The notes under the pieces: generated by a model
Told to the model about the DNA's origin: nothing
Seen by the model: the letters and a program-made list of their open reading frames with translations, nothing else
Databases searched by the model: none
Assembly: GCA_905250885.1 (NCBI GenBank)
Contig: CAJNOQ010002709.1
Coordinates: forward strand, 1 to 22,962
DNA from: Didymodactylos carnosus
Taxonomy: Eukaryota > Rotifera > Eurotatoria > Philodinida > Philodinidae
DNA: 22,962 bases
Direction: 5' to 3'
Made by a program: the position numbers and the translations under genes
Shown here: piece by piece, positions 1 to 10,771 of the stretch
How positions within the stretch are numbered: position 1 is the stretch's first letter
How the letters are laid out: the number at the start of each line of letters is the position of its first letter

Positions 1-3000
1 AGATGCGGTTGAAAAGAAGTCAAAAGGTGATATTCGTGATCAGCTCGACAAGACGAATCAGAATATGCATGATTAAGTCAAAAACAAATTTTGCTCGAAG
101 TTCGAATTACGAGCACCTTACAATTTTTTCGGTACCACTAATATCTCCACAAACAGCGTTTCTCACTATATTGTGTTCACGAAAACTAAAGTTCACTTGA
201 TTTCCATGTATAGAATAACGTCTAGAGTGAGTGTCGGATTGGAAAAAGGTGATGATTAACCAGTTTGTATAAACACTGTGACAAAATATCCTTTCATCGA
301 CTGTCACTTCAATAATCTAACATGAAATGCGCAGGTCAAAGTGGCTTAACATGTTTCGCTCGTTTGTTTTCGCAGATTATGCATAGTATGTGTGCATGCG
401 TTTATTTTTTTATTTTCTCTGTGGTTAGTCATATTCTGCGTTTAATGGTGATAGCGGGAACCATTTAGGAATAAGAACAACAGTTCTGGACAAATAATAC
501 AAAGCCATGAAAGACAATTCTATAATTGCTTGAAAGATAATCAGTAGTTCAAGGCTAATAAATCAAACTCTTTGGTTTTTAATTATTTGTAAAAAAAGAC
601 TGACGAGAGGCAAAAGTACTTGAAATATGGCGGATGTTAGTGTCATGAAAAATAAACAAAGGCAGTGGTTTGTTTATTTCTTGTGGTTATGATGTTAGAA
701 TTTTTTATTCGGATTAATGGAAGAAATGTTTCATAGTACAGTTCAGGCAAACTATTCACCATCTTTTTCGTGAAACAGCGCTTATCTGTCGTTTTATTTT
801 TGTATATCAAAATAGCAATCACTGTTTGTAAAGTTCTCAGTTATTATGCCTTCCATTTTTAACGAAAATCTTGTCATTCTTCACGGAACTAAGCGAACGA
901 AACCCCTCGTCGGTCTAGCCTTCTGTCAAGCGCTGTGGTTGATGACTAGTACCGAAATGGATGACCAGGTCAAAAACTTGTCAACTGCAGGAAAGATATC
1001 GGGCTATTGAAACTGCCACCCCGCAGCACCCTATACCCGTAATAGTGGCCGCCTTTTGAAGGCGACACAAAGAACGTCTGAAAATCGTACAGTATTTTGT
1101 TTTTCAACTGAAGTCATCTTTTTGACGGTCGTTAGACATCGAATGACTGGCTTCCATTTGATTCACTGTCTGTTTTAGATCGTACATTATATTGAGCTTA
1201 GTTTCTCCTTTATTTTTCTGTTGCACATTGTATTGATTTCTCTCGTGCTTGGGATGGACGCTTCGTAAATCTAAGCCTGAACTACTGCGGAACCTTGCTG
1301 AATGTTTTTTCTTTCTCATTCTTCAGTGTGAAATATTGGATGTAGGTGGTAAAAGAATGTTGTCTATTTTGAAAACCATAATGCAGATTTGAGCTTCTCG
1401 TTTTAAATTACAATAAGATCAACAAGATATTTTTTTGATTTTAGAAGTCGAAAGGGCTTGCTAGCACTGATAAATTCCGCTCTTTATGCTTTTGTTTAAG
1501 CATGCATTGTTTATTTTTGTTCCAGGATAAAAATTGTCTGAACAACAACAGCCGTATTTTATTATTCATTTGTAAAAGCGTAGGTGGTGGTTAACATTAT
1601 ACAAATGTCAACAAGGTAAAGTAAACTTAGTTTTTTTAGAAATGCTCACAAACAAGTGAAGTTCACTAGATATTTTGTAAACTTGTCAGATTTTCTTCGT
1701 GTAACGGTAAAATTCATGTTATTAGTTTTTGGCTAGTAGTGTGAATCATATTGACCCATTTCAAACAGTTAAACGAGAATTATTAAACCCGAATGATCTT
1801 ATGTTTTACTATTCTTACCATCATTATGAGTTTTCTTGGAACAAGTTTCTAATTGCTCGCGCATAAGTAATGAATAAAAAGAGAAGCTCAACATACATAT
1901 TTAAAAGGAATTTAGTAGATTAGCGTGATTTTTTCAATACTAAATCTAAAAAAGTTATTTATGTGAACTTAAGTCTTCATTTCTCCATTCAATGCGTTTT
2001 ATTAAGCGATTTAGTACAGTATATGTTGTTATTCTAATTCTGCAGATAAAAGAAATGAATAAACATTTATGGATCATTAGCTTTTACATTATTTACATTA
2101 TAAAAATATATTTTAAGAAAAACAATTCTTTTTATTCATTCTGTCAGAAAATAATTTAAAAATAACAAAAATCATCTCATTCTTTATGATAAAGATACAT
2201 TATACTGGTAACTTTTGTAGAATTTTATATTTCGTCTTTCAAAACAATTATGTTATTTAATCATTTTTCTACATGTTCTGTTTTAATCAGTTGCTATGAT
2301 CGGTAGTTATATTTGAAACATTTAGGGAGTAAAACTTGCATCATAGAACCGATGCGCGAAACAGAGAGTACTATGTTCGAAGTTTCTCAGTCGATGAAGA
2401 AATCAATTTCCAAGAAGATTTTTTCGGATAATGAATGACATGTGAATTAATTACTGCACTCTTCTTTTCAAAATTTCATCTTCTAATAACGACTATTGTT
2501 GACGTTATATGTAAACTAAACGATTAATTTATTAATTTAGCATACAATAGAACGCATAAATATTTCGCATTTAACAGGTACGATAACTTTTGCTGTTTGC
2601 TACTTCAACAAGAAATGCTTCTCATTAATACTGCTTTTTAAAAGAGATGCCAACTCTCAGTACATAATAATATAACTGTGTTTTGGATACATTTTAGACT
2701 ATCAATATCCGAGTAGATTTGCATCTAACATAATATACAAATAAGCTAACGTTCTTGAGATTTGAGAGTGACTGAACTGAGTAATATTCTTTTGCGTTTT
2801 TTCTACTATATATAAAACAAGGATAAATACGATAAATGATCTAAAGTCGAAATAGAAAATATTCTTAAATAATTACTTTTTGCTTATTCTATCACCTATA
2901 TTAATTTATCATTGATCCTTTTCTTTCGATCAGATAAAAAAATTTGGTAACGAACAATTCAAATGATATATCATCAGTTGATCAAGAATAAGAAAGTAAA

Positions 3001-4589
3001 TAAAAAAGTAATAATAATCATTTCGTATGAAAGTGTTGCTCTAATATACGAACATTCTCTATATCTATTTAGAATATAGAGTCAAATAAAGTTATTTATC
3101 ATCATGAAGTTTGATTCCTGAGAGATTAGAAACACATAGAGGAATTAAGTTTTATGTGATGATAGTACACATAAAATTATCATCGATCGAACGATAACTT
3201 TTATAACAAAAAAGCAAATATTGGATTGTACAATGTCTACTACTTTTAATTCATTAGAAAAGAACAGATAAAAGCAAGGTAAAAATTATAGCTTGGAATC
3301 CTTTAACTTACTGCTAAACTTAACTACTAAATATTTGAAGATAAACGTTCTGACACTTGACAAATGTAGTATGCTGAAATGTGAAAATAGGGATAATAGA
3401 TGTAAAAAGTATTGAATCAGAATACCACGTACACATAGATATCATTTAATACAAAGCATAGAGTCGAACAAAACGATACGTGTGTGAATACAATAATCTT
3501 TTTTTGCTCATCAATAGCTTCACTATAACACAAAACATTTTTTCGTCTCTCTTTAGACTTCGAATGATTAATAACGTCTGAAATAAGCTTTTTATATATA
3601 TTATTTCAGAAACTTTAGATCTTTTGCTTTATTATGCGAAAAAACTGTCATTGAAAAAGATTTTATAATCAACTATTTATAAATACCTTTCGACTTGTTA
3701 CACTGACTTGATGCAGTAAACAATTACTTCCTGATTTTTAGAATGTTTTAATACATATTGATCCGTGTTTAATTATAAAATAACTGTTGGGTGTCGAATA
3801 ATTGTAGTTAAAAGTACATGATTCAATTTTTGCCTCTGGTTCTTCTAACATCTTGATTTTATCATTGTTATTCAAACAACCACTGTTTTTTTCCCCGTAA
3901 AAAGCAAAAGGAAATACGTCGTACCATACAAAAACAAACAATTGATGAGAAATAAACATATGCTTCAATCGATATTAGAGTTTTTGATCCGATGCTATTC
4001 CTATTACTATAAAGAAAATGTTTCTTTTTTTTTCTATACTATTTTGACTATTTTATGCATGCATGATAATTTTATATTATTAACATTTTTCGTCAAATAC
4101 GAAATAGAACTAAGTTAGTTTTAACATATCTAGTAAAAGAACAAAATATTCTTTTTTCCGAATAAATCATGAAGAAAATATTCGTCAGGTGGTACTAACT
4201 TTTGTTAGTGCAATAAGTTTGTTTTCTATAGAATAACACTTGAAGAGATGAAAAGATTTATGTATTCAGTAATTGAGGGCAATAGTAGAAATTTGTTAGA
4301 GATTATAGTTGCACTCAATTAACTAGAATAAATGTGTTTTTTTTTCTTCAAAATTTTCTTTTAACATATTAAACTTTAATAAAATACTAAGACTAATTTG
4401 TTTCATGTTTTAAATTTTTCGAGTATGTTACATGTGCTCAGCAAATTTGTTATCGTGACATGATGCTGAAAGGAGAAATTTTGCCCTCCCCTCGTTTTTT
4501 TTTATTTTTTATTTTGTTTATATTAACATCTCTCAAAAAATAAGCGTTTATGTGTAACTTGAGAATCACTTTCTAGTTAATATTAATAT
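1..4589. other. Non-coding AT-rich upstream region
   Basis: No gene was recognised on either strand. Open frames are all under about 80 codons, have no recognisable domain, and show none of the codon bias seen in the spectrin exons. A locally more GC-rich, higher-complexity patch lies at about 880-1080 but does not translate into a convincing protein and has no tRNA cloverleaf that I can find. The rest is A/T-rich with short homopolymers. It could be intergenic DNA or contain untranslated exons or long introns of a neighbouring gene. Confidence 0.6.
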
Positions 4590-5947
4590 AGTTTTCTCAG
4601 CACATATATGATAGGGATACTAGAAATATTTTATTCGTACTGTTAAAAATAACAGCACCACATCCAGGAGTGCTATTGCTACCACAGAACAAAAAAAATG
4701 AGAAAGAAAGAAAAACCACTGCTACATTACATTTCGCCACAATTGTACGCGGTCTCATTTCGTTTTTTTCCTATTAGATAGACTATATATATGTGTGTGT
4801 GTGTCAAAAGTGGAACAACATATCGTTCTCTCGCAAAAAAAAAGAAAAATTCAAGTCTCCTATAGAGTGCTGCTGTGTGTATTTTAGAGAACAGAACAAA
4901 AAAATACTATCATCAACCGCATTAGTAATTTCAGCCACCTTTTCTCTCTCGCCTTTTCTATACAAACTCTCGACCGCATTCTGAACGAAAAGAAAAAGAA
5001 GAAAAAAAAAAATGTAAACATATTTTGAACATCTCGCGAAGAACTAAATTATTTTCTTCTTGTTCTTGTTCTCGTTATTTATTATTATTAGTAGATATCA
5101 TCATCATCATCATCACTGTAGTACGCACAGACCCATCTTAGAGATAATAAAAGTGAGCAACAGATTTTTCTTTTATGGTTATTGGTTAAGAAAAATTAGA
5201 TAGATAACACACATACATTTTCACACACATACACACGTACTCGACCGATAAACGTTGACCGCTATAGCAGAGCAGATAGAGAAAAATAAAGAGAGAATAA
5301 GAGAAGAGAGAAAGTGAGTGAGATCGCGCATACATCATTCATCTTATACTGACCGTTGAACGTTTACAGTGGAATTAAGCCAAGAAAAGGAAGAAAGATA
5401 GATTTTTCTTTATTAAGCTTAAAAACATTACTTTGAAGATGATCGATATTGAATCTTCAAATTCAACAAATCATAATTATAATCAAATGCAATAGTAAGA
5501 ATCGCGTCATTTTTTTTTTATGTTTTTATATTCAAGGATAAAAAATTATTTTCATTTTAATCGTGAGTAGTTAGTTTCACTTTGTCTGATTTTGTACATC
5601 ATGATTACTCGTCATCTTTCCCAGTTTACGATAAACCTTAGTAAAAAGGAAAAAAAAAGTTAACAAATAGGATGAAAAGGACGGAAGATTGTTTAGAAGT
5701 TGTTGATCAATCATTGAAATTTCAATAGAAAGCTTTAATGTAAGTGTTGTTGTATGTGCGACTGTGTAGTATTTTTGCGACAATTTAATGTTTTTCTTCA
5801 TTGTTGTAATGTGATACACTTTCTATTTAACTAAATTTAGTGGCGTTTGAATATTTTTGAAGGACAGACCAAATATATATTCCTTATCTTAATAGACTAA
5901 GTACATATTCGAATACATTTGTTTGTATGAAGTGAGATTGAACTTTC
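4590..5947. other. Low-complexity upstream region, possible promoter zone
   Basis: No coding gene is visible. The stretch has a TA/TG dinucleotide tract near 4781-4804, a trinucleotide tract (TCA x6) at 5098-5115 preceded by TTA repeats, CA-rich sequence near 5207-5237, and a purine-rich GAGA-type stretch around 5277-5322. Such mixed simple repeats are common in promoter-proximal DNA of AT-rich invertebrates, but no TATA box plus initiator pair can be assigned. A role in driving the spectrin gene more than 4 kb away is only a guess. Confidence 0.3.
5098..5115. repeat. (TCA)6 microsatellite
   Basis: Six uninterrupted TCA units are visible, next to a short TTA-rich run at about 5075-5090. It is not in a coding exon. 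Confidence 0.85.
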
Positions 5948-6046
5948 AAAAAACAATAAAAAAGAAGGAGAATGTATAGAACAGGTAGTAGTCGCATGTA
6001 CAGTGGGTTAAGTTTTAATTTAGAAATTTAATTTAAAGATAGATGT
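5948..6046 (+). repeat. Direct repeat copy 1 (99 bp)
   Basis: This 99-bp block recurs at 7976-8074, exactly 2,028 bp downstream, with three substitutions and no indel. Copy 1 continues smoothly into ordinary sequence on both sides, so it looks like the genuine locus. It contains no coding signal. Confidence 0.85.
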
Positions 6047-7975
6047 AGATACCAAGTTGCTCTCAGAATTTCTACGATTAGAAGGTCTGTTTTTGTCTTT
6101 TACAGTTAAGTGCAAAAAAAAGAGCTCTTTAGAACAAAAGATTTCATTTATTTGATGAAAATGTACGCAACAGCTCTGTCTTTCTTTATCAATATTTAGG
6201 CTGTAATAACGAAATGTTTGATTCTTTTTACTGTAGAGTATTCTTAAGTAATTCGTTCCAACTCGCATTGAATGAAAAATCTTTTTTAAAAAAAACTAAA
6301 AGGAAATTTTTCCGCGTATCATTGAAAATTTTTCGCATTATAATCTGTTGAAAATATTTTTTCATCTAATACTTTATTGTATTTCATTTCAAAAACTATT
6401 GATATTAGACAGCAAAATAGTAAAGATTTAATTGATCTAATTTTAGTTTAAGCAAAATATTAATTTATTTTAAGTCTATTTTACGATTTTTTCTTAATCG
6501 ATATACTGCCCCATCTGTTTGACGAAGTTATTCATGCAATGTTCTCTTAAAATGGATGCTATAATAGAAATGTTTTCTTTGACGAAAAAGAATACGTTAT
6601 CTTATCTCAACTCCATACATTTTTTTCTCTTTCTTATAAAATAATTTTCTACTTCATCTTAACCGCAATAAAATCGTACTGTTTTTTTTTTTTTCTCTGA
6701 TCCGTTCATCTAATATAAAAAGAATGTATTTGTCGATAACTATCGTCTTCTAATACTATTTTTCTTTATTTCTTCTTTTGTTTATCTTATTATTCTTGTA
6801 ATCATTACAAATTGTTTTTTTTGGAATAAGACAATGATGGTTTATTTCATCTAAAACACAAAAAGGTTATGATCTAATATTTTATCGGAATAATGAATGA
6901 CAACTTTTAACACTCATATGTTACATAAACCTTTAGCCTAATAATAATATCTATAGCCACCATTCGTCATCTAATCTTACTCTTATTTATTGATTTTAGT
7001 CTAATCTCTTGTTTGCTTAGATTAGATTACAAAAAATTTTAATTTTATTTTTTTCTAAAGTAAAAAAAGTGCCTGATACTGTAGTTAAGATTATAGACTC
7101 CGAGGAATAAAATTTCTATTTCCATTTCTATATATATATATATGTATATAGATGCATGTATGATGTTAAAGAAATTAAACTTACGTAAGAGAAAGGAGAA
7201 TATATGGCAACATTTGATTTTGATATGAAATTGATCATAATTATTGCACTTCAAACCTGATATTAGTTTTTCTTTTTTTTTTTGGGTGAGCCCTCATGAC
7301 ATAAGAGTTAAACATGTATGTGATGAACGTAAATCACTAAGAAACAAGTTACCGCACATTTAATACGAGAAATTAATAGCACATTTAGTTTGTCTACTGT
7401 GAGTATGAGATCTGTCTTTAGAACAGATACATGATGAATTTTTTTATTTTTGGCTCAATGAATATTACAAATATTCCATTTTTTTTTATTTTAATCTCAT
7501 TTCAGAGTTTCACACCTATAAATACACACACATTGTCTCCAGATAAAACTATGACATTTGAACTCTCTAAAAATAGTGTCACTGTCTAGTTGTCATTAGT
7601 ATCATGTCTTTTTCACATTCTTTCAAATGAGTCATTAGAAGTCTATTATTTAAGGTAATTCATTCAGTAATGTTCGACTCTATGGGTCATTCAAATATTT
7701 CTTATGAAAGAAGAGTAGATTTTTTTGAAGAGAAAATAGTACGAGCAAACATTGATCTATGTTCACACTTCACATAATTTCTATTGATCGAATTTATCGT
7801 TGAGTTTCGACGTATGTCTGTTTTTCCTATTTGTAGCATCAAAAAATCGAGACTTTTTCTTTTTTTTTTCGCTTCTTCTCCCTATTTCTCATGAGAATTG
7901 ATTTTATTCTTGTGTGAATATGTGCGCGTCCTTGACTTGAACGGAGACAACAAAGGGAAAATGAAAAAAAAAAAA
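6047..7975. other. Non-coding AT-rich region
   Basis: Nothing gene-like is seen on either strand. It contains several poly-T/poly-A runs (for example near 6681-6695 and 7270-7282), a short TA tract at about 7130-7150, and an 8-bp stem with an 11-nt loop (TCTAATCT/AGATTAGA) near 7000-7026 that is probably chance in such AT-rich DNA. Confidence 0.55.
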
Positions 7976-8074
7976 AAAAAACAATAAAAAAGAAGGAGAA
8001 TTTATAGAACAGGTTGTAGGCGCATGTACAGTGGGTTAAGTTTTAATTTAGAAATTTAATTTAAAGATAGATGT
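7976..8074 (+). repeat. Direct repeat copy 2, ends at an N
   Basis: This is a 97% identical copy of 5948-6046 (three substitutions, no indel). It begins inside a poly-A run (7964-7981) and stops abruptly at the unknown base at 8075. The three mismatches all fall within the first 45 bases. The abrupt end at an N favours a misplaced contig end or gap fill over a biological duplication. Confidence 0.8.
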
Positions 8075-8161
8075 NACCCCTGAAGATAAAAGAATTAATG
8101 GACTCTAAACGGATAAATTCTAGAAATCCCCTAAGGCCGGCCCACAAAAAAACCCCAAAAT

Positions 8162-8193
<32 letters not shown>

Positions 8194-8620
8194 AAGAAGG
8201 AATAATAATAAATAACTGAGATCTTGTTTTAATGAATAATTTAGTCTTATCAATTCTATATATAGATAGACAGACATAGAGGAAAGAACTGTTTATTATC
8301 ACAAAAAAGAAAAAGAAAGAAGAATTGACGTTGTAAAATAAGAAGAGAATTTGAATACTACTAGTAGCAGTGTATCGATGATACTATACTTTTGAATATA
8401 TACACATACTCACAATAGTGAGAGGTTTCTTTTTGAGGGAGGAAGGGGGGGGGGGGGGGCGGAAGAGGGGGTTTTCGGCCAGGTTAGGGAGGTTTGGAGG
8501 TTTTTTGGGAAGGAATNCCCCCCCCCCCCCCCCCCCCCCCCCCCGCCCCCCCCCCCCCCCCCCCCCCCCCCCCCGCGCGCCCCCCCCCCCCCCCCCCGGC
8601 GCGCGCGCCCGGCGGAAGAA
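8075..8620. other. Low-quality or mis-assembled segment with two N gaps
   Basis: Unknown bases sit at 8075 and 8517. Between and around them are a poly-A run of 27 (8162-8188), a 15-G run (8445-8459), and an almost pure C tract (about 8518-8597) followed by GC-only sequence to 8615. Such sequence is wholly unlike the AT-rich surroundings. The frames that read through it give only poly-Gly or poly-Pro and should not be annotated as genes. Genuine sequence probably resumes after about 8616. The true length of DNA here is unknown. Confidence 0.75.
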
Positions 8621-9484
8621 GAGCTATTCAGACAGGTTAATGAAGATTTGATCATTATTAGGAAAGAAAAAGAAGAGAAGAGAGAAAAATCAAACGTTAT
8701 TTGTCTGTCCAAGAATAGAGTTATAGACCATTGAGTTGATGTATTCATAATGTGTTTGTAGATAAATAGGACATTGTCTCTCGGTACATATATATATATA
8801 TATATATATATTTGATTATTATCCATAATGTTACAACAAAAATAGAAGTAGACAGGAAACTATGATAAGAGTTTTTCTTTAACTAAAATGAATAATTAAT
8901 GTAGCAATGAAAGAGGATAAAAAAATGTTGAAGTGGTACTAATAATACGATTCAATGATGAATAAACATGTCTTACTAAAAAAAAACTATGCCTTTATGT
9001 TTAATTAAAAGATAATTTTAGAACTTTTAGATAATATGAAATGTATAAAATAAATTAAGAACTTGCGTCTTTTCAATGAAACTTTCTTTGAAAAAAAAGA
9101 AAAAAAAAATCACTAGTTTTTTTCTTCACAAATAATTTACTTGGCAGTCTGTATAGAAAAAGAGATTTGATCAATATTGATAGTGAAAATCATTATAGTT
9201 CAATGTGCTCGAAAAATGTTGTTCAGAATTAATCAATCTTTTTTCTATTCTAACCGTAAATGAACAATTCCATAAAGTACATTTTTGTATCTAAACGATT
9301 TCGAGCAGACGTACATATATATATATACATCTTATATCATAGAGAAAATTTAATTTTCTCATTCAATTGTGTACTGTTCTTATTTTTTTTTATATCATCC
9401 ACATAATCAACGATAATAATAATAAATATTAACTTGAATACTTTTCTAACACTGTTTTATTTTATTTTTTTGTTTTTCAAATTT
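8621..9484. other. Non-coding DNA immediately upstream of spectrin
   Basis: AT-rich with no coding frame recognised. A TA tract lies at about 9313-9327. The last 30 bases are T-rich and run into a TAG, so this stretch is either the end of an intron in the 5' leader or the outron of a trans-spliced transcript. No upstream leader exon could be placed with confidence. Confidence 0.45.
8788..8811. repeat. (TA)n microsatellite
   Basis: About twelve alternating AT/TA dinucleotides, uninterrupted. It lies in non-coding DNA 0.7 kb upstream of the spectrin start codon. Confidence 0.9.
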
Positions 9485-9494
9485 TAGTTTGGAT
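9463..9494 (+). promoter_or_regulatory. Splice-acceptor-like site just before the spectrin ATG
   Basis: A T-rich tract (from about 9463) ends in TTTTAG at 9482-9487, and the chosen ATG is at 9495-9497. The tract looks like the 18 internal acceptors of this gene, which also end in T-rich sequence plus TAG, AAG or CAG. It therefore probably joins either a 5' untranslated exon by cis-splicing or a spliced leader by trans-splicing, leaving a 7-nt native leader. Which of the two applies cannot be decided from the sequence. Confidence 0.55.
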
Positions 9495-10771
9495 ATGTCG
9501 TCAACTCTAAACGGGTTAGGAATTGGCGGCGATCATTCTCATTCATTTGATATAAATCAAATGGTATTAGATGTTGGAGAACAACAAGATGATTGTAATT
9601 CATCGGCACGTATGTTTGAACGTACAAGAATTCAAGTATTAGCCGATGAACGTGGTCATGTACAAAAAAAAACATTTACAAAATGGGTTAATTCACATTT
9701 ATCTCGAGTTGGATGTCGAATACAAGATTTATATACAGATTTATCTGATGGTCGTATGTTAATACGTCTATTAGAAATATTATCTGGTGAAAGATTACCA
9801 AAAGCTACACGTGGAAAAATGAGAATACATTGTTTAGAAAATGTTGATAAAGCTATCATGTTTTTACAAGAACAACATGTACACTTAGAAAATATTGGGT
9901 ATGTTAATATTCTATTTTTTTCATATTTCTTTATTTTCTCATTTATAAAAATATATCTTTTTTTTTTTTATATAAATATTATTTAGTGCCCATGATATTG
10001 TTGATGGGAATTCAAGTTTAATATTAGGTCTTATATGGACAATAATTCTTCGTTTTCAAATACAAGATATTACTATTGAAGAATTTGAATCATCTGAAAC
10101 AAAATCGGCTAAAGATGCTCTATTATTATGGTGTCAAATGAAAACAGCCGATTATTCAAATGTAAATGTTCGAAATTTTACATCATCATGGAAAGATGGT
10201 CTTGCATTTTGTGCACTTATACATAAACATCGTCCCGATCTTATACCACAATTTAAAACACTTACAAAAGATCAACCAATGAATAATCTTAAATTAGCTT
10301 TTGATACATGTGAAAAAAAATTAGGTAAAAAAATAAAAATTTTCAAATAAAAAAAATATTATTTAAAAACGAAAAAATTTCTTCTGTTTTTTTTTTTATT
10401 TTTTTACTTATATCTATCTATCTATCTAGGTATAACAAAATTATTAGATCCTGAAGATGTTAATGTTGAATATGTTGATGAAAAATCTATTATTACCTAT
10501 ATTGTAACATTATATCATTATTTTTCTAAAATGAAAAATGATAGTGTTCAAGGTAGACGTTTAGCTAAAGTAGTTGGTTCAGCATTAGATTCAGAAAAAA
10601 TGCAATTAGAATATGAACGTTTAACATCCGATTTATTACAATGGATTGAATTAACTATTCAACAATTAAATAATCGAACATTTCCAAATTCATTGGCTAA
10701 AGTACAAGAAAAATTAATTGAATTTAATAAATATCGAGTTATTGATAAACCGGGAAGATTTGCTGAAAAAG
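9495..10771 (+). other. Spectrin exons 1-3: actin-binding CH1-CH2 domains
   Basis: Residues 1-53 are a non-conserved leader. CH1 begins near [12 protein letters not shown] (58-69) and shows [21 protein letters not shown] (82-102 region), the classic beta-spectrin/alpha-actinin CH1 core. CH2 (174-280) shows [10 protein letters not shown] (176-185), [19 protein letters not shown] (203-221) and LLDPEDV (252-258). This tandem pair binds F-actin in the spectrin family. Intron 1 interrupts the CH1 sequence after Asn-Ile-Gly; intron 2 splits the Gly codon just before Ile-Thr-Lys-Leu-Leu. Confidence 0.93.

Noticed and set aside
98-120. GTTCGAAT resembling a tRNA T-loop
   Set aside because: The flanking bases do not form a 5-bp T-stem with a 7-nt loop, and no acceptor or anticodon arms are found nearby.
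8410-8826. Open frames giving poly-Gly or poly-Pro proteins
   Set aside because: They are produced by the G/C homopolymer tracts around the N at 8517, which look like sequencing or assembly artefacts.
9489-9494. Start of spectrin at the upstream TTG
   Set aside because: Nuclear genes of animals rarely start at TTG, and the ATG two codons later is in frame and precedes all conserved sequence.
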